64,000 bases of DNA, taken from positions 1 through 64,000 of the forward strand of contig NZ_FMAD01000011.1 of NCBI RefSeq assembly GCF_900094595.1, in the 5' to 3' direction. The stretch's first letter is position 1, and every line of letters begins with the position of its first letter. The translations under genes were made by a program, and so were the position numbers. Shown here one piece after another: positions 8,738 through 18,259 of the stretch. Under the pieces are notes generated by a model, which worked only from the letters and a program-made list of their open reading frames with translations, made no database searches and was not told the DNA's origin. The stretch comes from Cupriavidus alkaliphilus (GTDB lineage: Bacteria > Pseudomonadota > Gammaproteobacteria > Burkholderiales > Burkholderiaceae).

Positions 8738-10954
8738 ATGCACGCAGCCGCCACGCATGCGCGCGAGATCCGGCATGCCGCGCCGGGTCTGTCCGGCCAC
8801 GCGCGTCCGGACGATGCGCTGCTGGACTGCCTGCTCTGGCTGGCCCGGCACTTCCACCAGCCGGCCTCCGCCGAGGCTCTGGTCGCCGGGCTGCCGCTGG
8901 AGGGCCATCGCCTTACCCCCGCGTTGTGCGCGCGTGCCGCAGCGCGCGCGGGCCTCTGCGCGAGGCTGGTACGACGCAGGCCCGACGAGATCCCTGACCG
9001 CGTGCTGCCCGCGATGCTGCTGCTGGACCAGGGCGAGGCCTGCATCCTGGTGCGCCGCGCCGAGGAGGGCATGCTGGTGGTGGTGCTGCCCGAGTTCGGC
9101 GACGGCGAACAGGCCGTGCGCGGCGAAGACCTGCTCGCGCGCTACACCGGACACGCCATCTTTGCCCGGCCCGCGTACCGTCCGGATGCCGCCCGGGCTG
9201 CTGTCGATGCCGCGCCCGATCAAGCGCCCGGTCAAGCGCCGGATCAAGGGCCGCGTGCATGGTTCTGGGGCGTGATGCGTCAGTGCTGGCCGGTCTATGG
9301 CGAGGTGTTGGTGGCTTCCTTGCTGCTCAGCCTGTTTGCGCTGGTAATGCCGCTGTTCACCATGAACGTCTATGACCGCGTGGTGCCGAACCATGCGCTG
9401 GAGACCCTGTGGGCGCTTGCCGTGGGCGTCGGCCTGGTGCTGCTGTTCGAGCTCGCCATGCGCATGCTGCGCGGCTACTTTGTCGACGTGGCGGGCAAGC
9501 GCATCGACGTGACGGTATCCGCCACGCTGTTCGAGAAAGTGCTGGGCATCGAGACGCGCTCACGGCCCGCCTCGGTCGGCAGCCTCAGCAGTCAGTTGCA
9601 GGAATTCGAATCGGTGCGCGATTTCCTGACCTCCGCCACCATCACCACGCTGGTCGACCTGCCGTTCGCCGCGGTCTTCATCGCCGCGATGTTCTGGGTG
9701 GGCGGTCCGCTCGCATGGGTGCCGCTGCTGACGGTGCCGCTGGTGCTTGGCCTCAGCCTGGCGCTGCAGGGACCGCTGTCGCGCGCGGTGCGGGCCGGCA
9801 GTGCCTGCGCGGCACAGCGGCAGGCGGTGCTGGTGGAGACGCTGGTGGGGCTGGAGACCATCAAGACCACGGGCGCGGAAGGTGTCGCGCAGCGGCAATG
9901 GGAGCAGGTGGTCGGGCAGATGGCCCGGCTGGCGCTGCGCTCGCGCTGGCTGTCGGCATGCGTCATCAACGCTGCGCTGTTCGCGCAGCAGGCCGCCACG
10001 CTGGCGGTGGTGGTGATGGGCGTCTACCAGATTGCCGACGACCGCCTCACCATGGGCGGCCTGATCGCCTGCACCATCCTGGCCGGGCGTGCGCTGGCCC
10101 CGCTGTCGCAGATGGCCGGACTGACCACGCGCTATCACCAGGCGCGCACCGCGCTGGCCGCCCTCGACCGGACCATGGCGTTGCCAGTCGAGCGCCCGCC
10201 CGGCAAGCATTTCCTGCACCGTCCGCCGTTGCGCGGCGAGATCGAATTCCGCGCGGTCAGCTTCCGCTACCCCGGCCGCGACGGTGCCGCGCTCGACGGT
10301 GTGTCATTCCGCATTGCCAGCGGCGAGCGGGTCGGGCTGATCGGCCGCATCGGCTCGGGCAAGACCACCATCGAAAAGCTGGTCCTGGGCCTGTATCCGC
10401 CCGATGCCGGCTCGGTGCTGGTCGACGGTACCGAGGTGCGCCAGCTCGACCCGGCGGCGCTGCGGCGCGGTATCGGCTATGTGCCGCAGGACGTGATGCT
10501 GTTCAGCGGCACCGTGCGCGACAACATCGTGATGGGCGCGCCCTACGCCGACGATGCCGCCGTGCTCCGCGCCGCGCGCCTGGGCGGTGTCAGCGAATTC
10601 ATCGAGCGCCTGCCCGAGGGTTATGACCTGCGCCTGGGCGAGCGCGGCGAGGGGCTCTCGGGCGGCCAGCGGCAGGCCATCGCCATCGCGCGCGCGGAGC
10701 TGTTGCAGCCGCCTCTGCTGCTGCTCGACGAACCCAGCAGTGCCATGGACAACCGCACCGAAGAGCAGTTCAAGGCGCGGCTCGCGGCAGCGCTGGGTGA
10801 GCGCACGCTGCTGCTGGTGACCCACCGCGGCTCGCTGCTGAGCCTGGTCGATCGCCTGATCGTGATGGACCAGGGCCGCATCGTCGCGGACGGGCCCAAG
10901 GCCGAGGTGCTGAACGCGCTGGCGGGGAGGAAGCTCCATGTCGCCTCGGCCTGA
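8738..10954 (+). CDS. Type I secretion ABC exporter (RtxB/LapB-like)
   Basis: A 738-residue fused permease-ATPase that would export the RTX protein encoded two genes downstream. An N-terminal C39-like domain without the catalytic cysteine (about residues 1-150) fits RTX exporters that do not cleave a leader. The membrane domain follows (LLLSLFALVMPLFTMNVYDRVVPN). The ATPase has Walker A GRIGSGKTT, Q-loop YVPQD, signature LSGGQRQ and Walker B LLLLDEPSS with a later TH switch. I chose ATG 8738; GTG 8681 is an alternative. The gene overlaps the adaptor gene by 17 bp. Confidence 0.9.
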   Translation: MHAAATHAREIRHAAPGLSGHARPDDALLDCLLWLARHFHQPASAEALVAGLPLEGHRLTPALCARAAARAGLCARLVRRRPDEIPDRVLPAMLLLDQGEACILVRRAEEGMLVVVLPEFGDGEQAVRGEDLLARYTGHAIFARPAYRPDAARAAVDAAPDQAPGQAPDQGPRAWFWGVMRQCWPVYGEVLVASLLLSLFALVMPLFTMNVYDRVVPNHALETLWALAVGVGLVLLFELAMRMLRGYFVDVAGKRIDVTVSATLFEKVLGIETRSRPASVGSLSSQLQEFESVRDFLTSATITTLVDLPFAAVFIAAMFWVGGPLAWVPLLTVPLVLGLSLALQGPLSRAVRAGSACAAQRQAVLVETLVGLETIKTTGAEGVAQRQWEQVVGQMARLALRSRWLSACVINAALFAQQAATLAVVVMGVYQIADDRLTMGGLIACTILAGRALAPLSQMAGLTTRYHQARTALAALDRTMALPVERPPGKHFLHRPPLRGEIEFRAVSFRYPGRDGAALDGVSFRIASGERVGLIGRIGSGKTTIEKLVLGLYPPDAGSVLVDGTEVRQLDPAALRRGIGYVPQDVMLFSGTVRDNIVMGAPYADDAAVLRAARLGGVSEFIERLPEGYDLRLGERGEGLSGGQRQAIAIARAELLQPPLLLLDEPSSAMDNRTEEQFKARLAAALGERTLLLVTHRGSLLSLVDRLIVMDQGRIVADGPKAEVLNALAGRKLHVASA

Positions 10955-12320
10955 GCCCCGTACCCTTGCGCGACGCGTGGCTGCCGCGCTGAGGCCGCAC
11001 GCCGATGACACCGCATTCATGGATGCGCGCGACGCGGCGGCGCTGTCGCGGCCTCGCTGGTTCGCGCACTGGATCCTGTGGTGCGCCGTGGGCTTCGTCG
11101 GCGTGGCGCTGGCCTGGGCGGCGCTGGCGCGGGTCGATGAGGTGGCGGTGGGCGAGGGCAAGGTGATTCCGTCGAGCCAGGTGCAGGTGGTGCAGAACCT
11201 GGAAGGCGGGATCGTGGCGCAGATCATGGTGCGGCCGGGGCAGGTCGTCAGCAAGGACCAGCCGCTGATGCGCATCGACGATACGCGCTTCACCGCCTCG
11301 TACCAGGAGGGCCGTACCAAGGACGATGCGCTGGTGGCACGCATCGCGCGCCTGAGCGCCGAGGCCGCCGGCACCGACTTCGTCGCCAGCGCGGGCGGCG
11401 ACGGCGATACGCGCCGTTTCGTGGCCGAGGAACGCTCGCTGTTCGCCTCGCGCAGGCACGCGCTGGAAGCGAACCTGGCCGTGCTGCGCCAGCAGTCGGA
11501 GCAGCGCCGGCAGGAGCTGGCCGAAAAGCGCTCGCGCGAGCAGCAGCTGCGGCAGAGCCATCGCCTGGTGGCGCAGGAGCTGGCGATGATGCGGCCGATG
11601 GTGGCGCAGGGCGTGGTGTCCGATGTCGATGTGCTGCGGCTGGAGCGGCAGACCAATGACCTCAAGGGCGAGCTCGACGCGTCGCGGCTGGCGATGCCGC
11701 GACTGGAGGCGGCCTATCGCGAAAGCCAGCAGAAGCTCGCCGAGGCGAGTGCGCATTTCCGCGCCGAGGCCATGCGCGAGCTCAACCAGGCCAGGGCCGA
11801 GCAGGCAGCGCTGAGCGCCACCAACACCGCCTTGCAGGACCGGGTCGACCGCACCCTGGTGCGCGCGCCGCTGGCCGGGATCGTCAAGCAGCTCAAGATC
11901 AATACCGTGGGGGGCGTGGTCCAGCCGGGCATGGACCTGGTGGAGATCGTGCCGCTGGAAGACACGCTGCTGGTCGAGGCACGCGTGCGGCCGGCCGATA
12001 TCGCCTTCCTGCGGCCGGGGCAGCCCGCGGTGGTCAAGCTGTCGGCCTACGACTTCTCCGTCTATGGCGGCTTTGCCGGCACCGTCGAACATATCAGCGC
12101 CGATACGCTCACGCCGGAGCGGCCCGGCGAGCGCCCCGAGAGCTACTACCTGGTGCGCGTGCGCACCCGCGACAACCGGCCGGCAGGAAGCACCGTACAG
12201 GTGCCGATCCTGCCCGGCATGGTCGCCACGGTGGATGTACTGACAGGGCAGAAGACGGTGCTCCATTACCTGCTCAAGCCCATCATCAAGACCCGGGACA
12301 TGGCGTTCCGTGAACGGTAG
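10938..12320 (+). CDS. Type I secretion membrane-fusion (adaptor) protein, HlyD family
   Basis: A 460-residue periplasmic adaptor linking the ABC exporter to the outer-membrane channel. One N-terminal helix (WILWCAVGFVGVALAWAALA, about residues 45-65) is followed by the biotinyl-lipoyl-like half with VVQNLEGGIVAQIMVRPGQVV. A long coiled-coil hairpin follows, rich in E, Q, R and L. The second lipoyl half has VRAPLAGIVKQLKINTVGGVV, then a beta-barrel and the RTX-type C-terminus ending LKPIIKTRDMAFRER. GGGGAGGAAG precedes the ATG, which lies inside the exporter gene, indicating coupling. Confidence 0.93.
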   Translation: MSPRPEPRTLARRVAAALRPHADDTAFMDARDAAALSRPRWFAHWILWCAVGFVGVALAWAALARVDEVAVGEGKVIPSSQVQVVQNLEGGIVAQIMVRPGQVVSKDQPLMRIDDTRFTASYQEGRTKDDALVARIARLSAEAAGTDFVASAGGDGDTRRFVAEERSLFASRRHALEANLAVLRQQSEQRRQELAEKRSREQQLRQSHRLVAQELAMMRPMVAQGVVSDVDVLRLERQTNDLKGELDASRLAMPRLEAAYRESQQKLAEASAHFRAEAMRELNQARAEQAALSATNTALQDRVDRTLVRAPLAGIVKQLKINTVGGVVQPGMDLVEIVPLEDTLLVEARVRPADIAFLRPGQPAVVKLSAYDFSVYGGFAGTVEHISADTLTPERPGERPESYYLVRVRTRDNRPAGSTVQVPILPGMVATVDVLTGQKTVLHYLLKPIIKTRDMAFRER

Positions 12321-12410
12321 CACCCAGCCGGCCCTGGCGCGGGCCTATTGCAACGATAACAAGCAACGCATGGCCGCGGGGCCTGCATTCAGGACGGAGA
12401 GAGAACGACC

Positions 12411-15400
12411 ATGGCAACCGTGACTGGCACCAACGGCAGCGACAGCCTCATCGGCACCGCAGGCAGCGACACCGTTCTGAGCGGCAACGGCAACGACTAT
12501 GTCAGCGCGGGCGATGGCAGCGACTATGTCGATGCCGGCAATGGCGACGATATCGTCGAGGGCGGCGATGGCAGCGACACGCTGCTGGGCGCCAACGGCA
12601 AGGATCGCGTGTTCGGCGGGCGTGGCAACGACAGCGTGTCGGGCGGCAACGGCACCGACGCGGTCTACGGCGGCAGCGGCGACGACGTGATTGGCAGCGC
12701 CGACGGCGCGTCCACGCTTTACACCGGCGACAACGGCGGCGATACGCTCTATGGCGACGGCTACGACAGCTATGCCGATTATCTGCGCGGGCGCGGGCAT
12801 GAATCGGCCCAGCCAGGCAATGATCGCATCCAGGGCGGCAACGGCGACGACCTGATCTTTGGCGACAACGGCGACGGCGCCGTCGTCGGCGGCGACGACA
12901 TCATCGCCGGCGGCAATGGCAAGGACACCATCTCCGGCGAAGGCGGCAACGATACCATCGCCGGTGGGGGCGGCGGCGACATGCTGAGCGGGGGCAGCGG
13001 CCGCGACACCTTTGTCTACCACGCGGTCTCTGATTCCACCGCGGCCGGCATGGACGTCATCGCCGGCTTCGAGCGCGGCACCGATCGCCTGGACCTGCGC
13101 CCGGTGCTGGGCGACACCGGCTTCCAGTGGGGCGGCCTGACGCCGACGGCCCATGGGGCCTGGTACCAGCAAGCGGGCGGCAACACTTATGTCTACGTCG
13201 ATGTCGACGGCAATCCCGCGACGGCCGAAATGGTGATTCGCCTGGACGGCCTGCACGACCTGACCAAATCCGATTTTGCCGGCTACGATAACCATGCCCC
13301 TGCCGCCGCGGTCGATACCAGCGCCATCGGCGAAGACAACCATCCGAACCCGGTTACCGGCAACGTGCTGGCCAATGACAGCGACGTCGATGCCGGCAAT
13401 GTGCTGGCCGTAGCCAGTCCCGGCACCTATGTCGGCCAGTACGGCACGCTGCAGGTCAACGCCGACGGCAGCTACAGCTACACGCTGGACAACGGCAATC
13501 CGCTGGTCCAGTCGCTGCGCCTCGGCGACCATGTCGAGGAATCGTTCGGCTATAGCGTGACGGACGGCCAGGCAGCGGCGGCATCGACACTGAGCATCCG
13601 CATCAACGGGGCCAACGATGTAGCGACGATTTCCGCATCGACGAGCGAAGACACCACGGTGACCGAAGCGGGCGGCGTGGCGAACGCGACGGCGGGCGAC
13701 GCGTCGGCCAGCGGCACGCTGACGGTCAGCGATGTCGACAGCGGGGAAGCGCATTTTGCCGCGGTGGCGCCGGAGAATCTGGTGGGCCAGTACGGCACCT
13801 TTACCTTTGACAGCAGCACCGGGGCCTGGACCTACACGCTGGATAACGGCAAGGCGGACACGCTGACCGCGGGGCAACAGGTCAGCGATTCGCTGCTGGT
13901 GTCATCGGCGGACCAGACCGCGCAGCAGACCATCACGGTCAATATCACCGGCACGAACGATGCGGCGACCATCACCGCATCGACGAGCGAAGACACCGCG
14001 GTGACCGAGGCCGGCGGCGTGGCGAACGCGACGGCGGGCGACGCTTCGGCCAGCGGCACGCTGGCGGTCAGTGATGTCGACAGCGGCGAAGCGCATTTTG
14101 CCGCGGTGGCGCCGGAGAATCTGGTGGGCCAGTACGGCACCTTCACCTTCGACAGCAGCACCGGGGCCTGGACCTACACGTTGGATAACGGCAAGGCCGA
14201 CTCACTGACAGCCGGCCAACAGGTCAGCGATTCGCTGCTGGTGTCATCGGCGGACCAGACCGCGCAGCAGACCATCACGGTCAATATCACCGGCACGAAC
14301 GATGCGGCGACCATCACCGCATCGACGAGCGAAGACACCGCGGTGACCGAGGCCGGCGGCGTGGCGAACGCGACGGCGGGCGACGCTTCGGCCAGCGGTA
14401 CGCTGGCGGTCAGTGATGTCGATAGCGGCGAAGCGCACTTTGCCGCCGTGGCGCCGGAAAGCCTGGCGGGCCAGTACGGTACCTTCACCTTCGACAGCAG
14501 CACCGGCGCGTGGACCTACACGCTCGATAACGACAAGGCCGATGCGTTGGCGGCAGGCCAGCAGGCCAGCGATTCGCTGACGGTGTATTCGGCGGACCTC
14601 AGCGCGAGCCGGGAAATCAAGGTCAATATCGCGGGCACCAACGACACCGTCGTCAACAGCGTTCCGGTGGCGCAGGTCGTCAACGAGGACACGCCGCTGG
14701 TATTCAGCGCCGCTACCGGCAATGCGCTCAGCATCGCTGACGTGGACGGCACCAGCCACACGGTGACCCTGACGGCCAGCGCCGGCACCATTACCCTGAA
14801 CGGCACCGCGGGATTGCAGTTCCTTGCGGGCGACGGCAGCGCGGACGGCACCATGACCTTCACCGGCAGCGACGCGGCCATCAATGCCGCGCTCGATGGC
14901 CTGCAGTTCACCGGCGACAAGGACTATGCCGGCGGCGCCTCGCTGCAGATGCAGACCAGCGACGGCGCAGGCACCGACACCGACTCGGTCGCGATCACCC
15001 TCAATCCCGTCAATGACGCACCGGTGGCCGCCGGGGATGTGGTCTATGTCTCGAACAACACCAGCAATATCCTGATACCGGTCAGTGCCTTGCTCGGCAA
15101 TGACGGCGACCTCGACGGCCTGGCGCTTTCGATCACCGCTCTGGGCGGGACCAGCGGAGCCATCAGCAACCTGAGATTCGCGCCGGACACCAACAACAGC
15201 TACATCCTGTTCGACTCGGGCAACGCGGCGACGGGCAGCTTCAGCTATACCGTTGCCGATGGCGCAGGCGGCACCAGCACGGCGACCGTGACAGTCAATG
15301 TCTCGTCAACCAATGGCGCGGCCACGGTGTCGCTGGCCGGCCAGAGCTACCAGGCCTCTTATCTGGATGGCGGCAGCAACAACGATGCGCTGACCGGCGC

Positions 15401-16331
15401 CGCCGCCGGCGATGTGTTTATCGGCGGGGCAGCGAGCGACACGCTGCGCGGTGGCGCCGGCGACGACGTGCTGCGCGGGGCCGCCGGCGACGATACGCTC
15501 GACGGTGGCGGCGGCATCGATATGCTGGATCTTTCCGATGCCAGCGGCGGGCTGACCTTTGCGCTGGTGCAGGGCGGCGGCACACTGGTAAACCTGTCCA
15601 GCGTGGGCCTCGGCAGCGATACCTACAGCAATATGGAAGGCGTGATCGGTTCGCGCTTCAATGACTCGCTGGCCGGCAGCGGCGCCAATGATGTCCTGCG
15701 CGGCGGCGCCGGCAATGACACCCTCGACGGCGGCGCCGGCATCGATCTGCTGGATTTCTCCGATGCGACCGGTGCGATCAGCTTCACGCTGGTCCAGGGC
15801 AGCGGCGTGACTGCGGCCAACCTCGGCGCCGTCAACCTTGGCACCGACAGCTACACGAAGATGGAAGGCGTGGTCGGCTCGGCGTTCAACGACACGATCT
15901 CGGGCTCCGCCGGCAACGATGTGCTGCGCGGCGGCGCCGGCGATGACGTGCTGGCAGGCGCTGCCGGCAATGACCTGCTGGTCGGGGGCGCCGGGGCCGA
16001 CACACTGGCCGGCGGCGACGGCAGCGATATCTTCCGCGTCCTGCGTTCTGATGCCGCTTCGGTCGACACGATCGCTGACTTCAACCTGGCGCCCGCGGCC
16101 AGCGGCGGCGATGTGCTGGACCTGTCCGACCTGCTGTCTGGCGTCGGCGTCAGCAGCGACAATGCCGCGCAGTTCGTGCGGCTGGCCGAGGTCGACGGCA
16201 ATACCGTGGTCAGCCTGGATCGCGACGGAACTGGCACGGCGGCCGCGTTCCAGGATGTCGCGGTACTGCAGGGCATGGTGGGGCTCGATCTGAATACGCT
16301 GTTGAGCAACGGCAATATCCATATGGTCTGA
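12411..16331 (+). CDS. Large RTX/VCBS repeat protein, presumed type I secretion substrate
   Basis: A 1306-residue acidic, cysteine-poor protein without a Sec signal, expected to be exported through the C-terminal signal and to fold outside on calcium. The order is: an N-terminal RTX block (residues about 15-200, many GGxGxDxUx nonapeptides such as GGDGSDTLL); a serralysin-C-terminal-like segment (DTFVYHAVSDS, VIAGFERGTDRLDL); a cadherin/VCBS-like domain; three near-identical 114-residue VCBS repeats (401-742); two more bacterial Ig/cadherin-like domains; and a second RTX block (about 984-1215) ending in SDIFRVL and IADFNL, typical of type I substrates. Adhesin or surface protein is the likeliest role; no enzyme domain was seen. 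Confidence 0.9.
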   Translation: MATVTGTNGSDSLIGTAGSDTVLSGNGNDYVSAGDGSDYVDAGNGDDIVEGGDGSDTLLGANGKDRVFGGRGNDSVSGGNGTDAVYGGSGDDVIGSADGASTLYTGDNGGDTLYGDGYDSYADYLRGRGHESAQPGNDRIQGGNGDDLIFGDNGDGAVVGGDDIIAGGNGKDTISGEGGNDTIAGGGGGDMLSGGSGRDTFVYHAVSDSTAAGMDVIAGFERGTDRLDLRPVLGDTGFQWGGLTPTAHGAWYQQAGGNTYVYVDVDGNPATAEMVIRLDGLHDLTKSDFAGYDNHAPAAAVDTSAIGEDNHPNPVTGNVLANDSDVDAGNVLAVASPGTYVGQYGTLQVNADGSYSYTLDNGNPLVQSLRLGDHVEESFGYSVTDGQAAAASTLSIRINGANDVATISASTSEDTTVTEAGGVANATAGDASASGTLTVSDVDSGEAHFAAVAPENLVGQYGTFTFDSSTGAWTYTLDNGKADTLTAGQQVSDSLLVSSADQTAQQTITVNITGTNDAATITASTSEDTAVTEAGGVANATAGDASASGTLAVSDVDSGEAHFAAVAPENLVGQYGTFTFDSSTGAWTYTLDNGKADSLTAGQQVSDSLLVSSADQTAQQTITVNITGTNDAATITASTSEDTAVTEAGGVANATAGDASASGTLAVSDVDSGEAHFAAVAPESLAGQYGTFTFDSSTGAWTYTLDNDKADALAAGQQASDSLTVYSADLSASREIKVNIAGTNDTVVNSVPVAQVVNEDTPLVFSAATGNALSIADVDGTSHTVTLTASAGTITLNGTAGLQFLAGDGSADGTMTFTGSDAAINAALDGLQFTGDKDYAGGASLQMQTSDGAGTDTDSVAITLNPVNDAPVAAGDVVYVSNNTSNILIPVSALLGNDGDLDGLALSITALGGTSGAISNLRFAPDTNNSYILFDSGNAATGSFSYTVADGAGGTSTATVTVNVSSTNGAATVSLAGQSYQASYLDGGSNNDALTGAAAGDVFIGGAASDTLRGGAGDDVLRGAAGDDTLDGGGGIDMLDLSDASGGLTFALVQGGGTLVNLSSVGLGSDTYSNMEGVIGSRFNDSLAGSGANDVLRGGAGNDTLDGGAGIDLLDFSDATGAISFTLVQGSGVTAANLGAVNLGTDSYTKMEGVVGSAFNDTISGSAGNDVLRGGAGDDVLAGAAGNDLLVGGAGADTLAGGDGSDIFRVLRSDAASVDTIADFNLAPAASGGDVLDLSDLLSGVGVSSDNAAQFVRLAEVDGNTVVSLDRDGTGTAAAFQDVAVLQGMVGLDLNTLLSNGNIHMV
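13611..14636 (+). repeat. Three tandem 342-bp VCBS repeats
   Basis: Three direct copies (13611-13952, 13953-14294, 14295-14636) each encode 114 residues beginning with NDxATIxASTSEDT and including GGVANATAGDASASGTL and VGQYGTFTFDSSTGAWTYTL. Copies 2 and 3 share long stretches of identical DNA, and the last third of copy 3 is diverged (SADLSASREIKVNIAGTND). Nucleotide-level identity points to recent duplication or gene conversion, and copy number could vary by recombination. Confidence 0.93.
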
Positions 16332-16493
16332 CGCGGGGAGCGCGGACGGGAAAGAGGGGAGGATGCCGCGGCCACGCGGCAATGCAGGACGGCGGCATCG
16401 CTGCCGGCAGGGCATATAACCATAAGAAGCGGGTAGGGCGCCGCGTCCGGCGCGTGCAGCGTACGGACGCGGTGTACCCGGGCAGGGGGAAGC

Positions 16494-17834
16494 ATGACGA
16501 CGACATGGTGCCGGCTGGCACCCGCACTGCTATGGACGGCGATGCTGGTGCCGCAGCCTGCGTTAGCACAGGCATTGCCGCAGGCCGTGGAGCAGGCCGT
16601 GCGCAGCAATCCCGAAGTGCTGGCGGCGGGCAGCCGTCGTCTGGCGGCCGACGAGGGGCTGAGGCAGGCGCGCGCCGGCTACCTGCCGCGCGTCGATATC
16701 AGCGGTGCCGGCGGCCGGGTGCGCCTGGACAGCCAGAGTTCGCGCGCGATCGGCGGTTCGGATTCGTCATATGCGCGCCACGCCGCCGATGTCACCATCA
16801 CCCAGATGCTGTTCGACGGCTTCGGGGTCAGCAGCGATGTCCAGCGCCAGGGCGCCCGGATCGAAGGCGCGGCCTACCGGGTTGGCGCCACCGCCGAGGA
16901 CATCGCCCTGCGCACGGTGGGGGTGTACGTGGAGGTGCTGCGCCGGCAGGAAACGGTGGCCATCGGCGTCGCCAACCTGCAGGCGCACCAGCACATCTAT
17001 GACCAGATCCGGCTCGGCGCCGACAACGGCGTACTGCGCCGCGCCGACCTGTTCCAGGCCGAGAGCCGGCTGGCGCTGGCACAGGCGAGCCTTCGCGCCG
17101 AAGAAGGCGCGCTGCAGGATGCCGTGGCGGCTTTCCAGCGCGTGGTCGGGGCGACGCCGCAGGGCTTGTCCCGCCCGGAGTCGCTCGCCGCCATGCTGCC
17201 GGCGAGCGAGCGCGAGGCGCAACAGCTGGCCAGCGCCAGCCATCCTGCGCTGGGCGCCGGCCAGGCCGACATTGCCGAAGCCGAGGCCGCGCGCTCGCTG
17301 GCGCGGTCTGAGCTGTGGCCCAGGCTGGACCTGGAGGCCGGCGCCGGGCGCGACCGCGATCGCGTGCTGGGCACCACCGACGAGCGCAGGGTGATGCTGC
17401 GCCTGCGCTACAACCTGTTCCGCGGCAACGCCGACAAGGCGCGCATCAATGAGGCCGGCTTCCAGATTCAGGAGGCCGAGCAGAACCTGGAGCGGCTGCG
17501 CCGGCAGGTGCAGGAGAGCGTGTCGTTGGCCTACAACGCCTACCGTACCGCGCAGGAACGGCTGGCGAGCCTGCAGCAGTATGTGCAGGCGAGCGATGCC
17601 ACGCGCATCAGCTACGGCAGGCAGTTCCGCATCGGCCAGCGCAGCCTGCTGGATCTGCTCAATGCCGAGAATGAATACTTCAGCGCGCGCAACGCGTACG
17701 TGACCGGGCAGTACACCGAACTGGCCAGCCAGTATCGCATCCTGGCCGGCACGGGACTGCTGCTGGCGACGCTGAACGTGGCGCCGCCTGGCGAGGCGCT
17801 GCTCCAGACGGGGCTGCGCACGGGGCGGCGCTAG
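16494..17834 (+). CDS. TolC-family outer-membrane channel of the type I system
   Basis: A 446-residue outer-membrane efflux protein completing the secretion operon. The signal peptide runs to QPALAQA (residue 26). Two TolC repeats are visible: the first starts ALPQAVEQAVRSNPEVLAAGSRRLAADEGLRQARAGYLPRVD, and the second has NKAR-type sequence and long helices (AEQNLERLRRQVQESVSLAYNAYRTAQERL). The conserved RFRIGQRSLLDLLNAENEYFSARN motif, typical of TolC proteins paired with RTX exporters, is present. It follows the RTX gene by 162 bp and has GGGGGAAG before the ATG. Confidence 0.92.
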   Translation: MTTTWCRLAPALLWTAMLVPQPALAQALPQAVEQAVRSNPEVLAAGSRRLAADEGLRQARAGYLPRVDISGAGGRVRLDSQSSRAIGGSDSSYARHAADVTITQMLFDGFGVSSDVQRQGARIEGAAYRVGATAEDIALRTVGVYVEVLRRQETVAIGVANLQAHQHIYDQIRLGADNGVLRRADLFQAESRLALAQASLRAEEGALQDAVAAFQRVVGATPQGLSRPESLAAMLPASEREAQQLASASHPALGAGQADIAEAEAARSLARSELWPRLDLEAGAGRDRDRVLGTTDERRVMLRLRYNLFRGNADKARINEAGFQIQEAEQNLERLRRQVQESVSLAYNAYRTAQERLASLQQYVQASDATRISYGRQFRIGQRSLLDLLNAENEYFSARNAYVTGQYTELASQYRILAGTGLLLATLNVAPPGEALLQTGLRTGRR

Positions 17835-17846
17835 CCAGGCTGTCAT

Positions 17847-17870
17847 GCCGGCCGCGCATGCCCGGCCGGC
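17847..17870 (+). terminator. Hairpin after the secretion operon
   Basis: GCCGGCC at 17847-17853 pairs with GGCCGGC at 17864-17870 around a 10-base loop, 13 bp after the tolC-like stop. There is no run of T after it, so it is only a candidate terminator or mRNA-stabilising hairpin. Confidence 0.3.
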
Positions 17871-17932
17871 GCAATGCTCATGGCAGGGCACCGTGGCGAG
17901 CCACACAATGGAAGGGTCAACCGGAGCCTTTC

Positions 17933-18259
17933 ATGTCATGCACTCTTTCCCTTGAAGCGGAATGCGTCGGGCTGCGACTGCCGGCCGGCACGGAACTGGT
18001 CTGCCGCGGCGGCACCGTGTGGGTGACCATCGAGGCGCCGGGACGGGCGTCGCCGGATCTGTTGCTTGCGCGTGGCGAGCGCCATCGGCTGCAAGGCGAC
18101 GCCGAGGTCTTCCTTGCCGCGCTGCATGGCGCAGGACCGGCGCTGTGCCGGATCGAGGCGCCGCGGCAACGCCGGGGCCCCGGGTTCAAGTGGCTGCGGG
18201 GCTTGGCATCATGGCCGTTTGCGCGGCTTCCCGGCAGATCCATGCCGCCACGCGCCTGA
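17933..18259 (+). CDS. DUF2917 domain protein
   Basis: A 108-residue protein resembling the DUF2917 family of small cupin-like proteins common in beta-proteobacteria, of unknown function. The family-type stretch is LPAGTELVCRGGTVWVTIEAPG, followed by DLLLARGERHRLQGDAEVFLAAL, which would form a short beta-sandwich; the tail is arginine-rich. The ATG at 17933 has GGAG upstream. Its last 74 bp overlap the 3' end of the convergent LysR gene. Such proteins often lie next to LysR regulators, so the pairing may be functional, but I cannot show that. Confidence 0.72.
   Translation: MSCTLSLEAECVGLRLPAGTELVCRGGTVWVTIEAPGRASPDLLLARGERHRLQGDAEVFLAALHGAGPALCRIEAPRQRRGPGFKWLRGLASWPFARLPGRSMPPRA

Noticed and set aside
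13550..14503. Three evenly spaced minus-strand frames of 89-109 codons that look like a gene family
   Set aside because: They are mirror images of the 342-bp VCBS repeats of the plus-strand RTX gene.
12411..16331. CRISPR-like or satellite repeat array
   Set aside because: The periodicity is protein repeat coding (RTX nonapeptides and VCBS domains) in one open frame, with no spacers.
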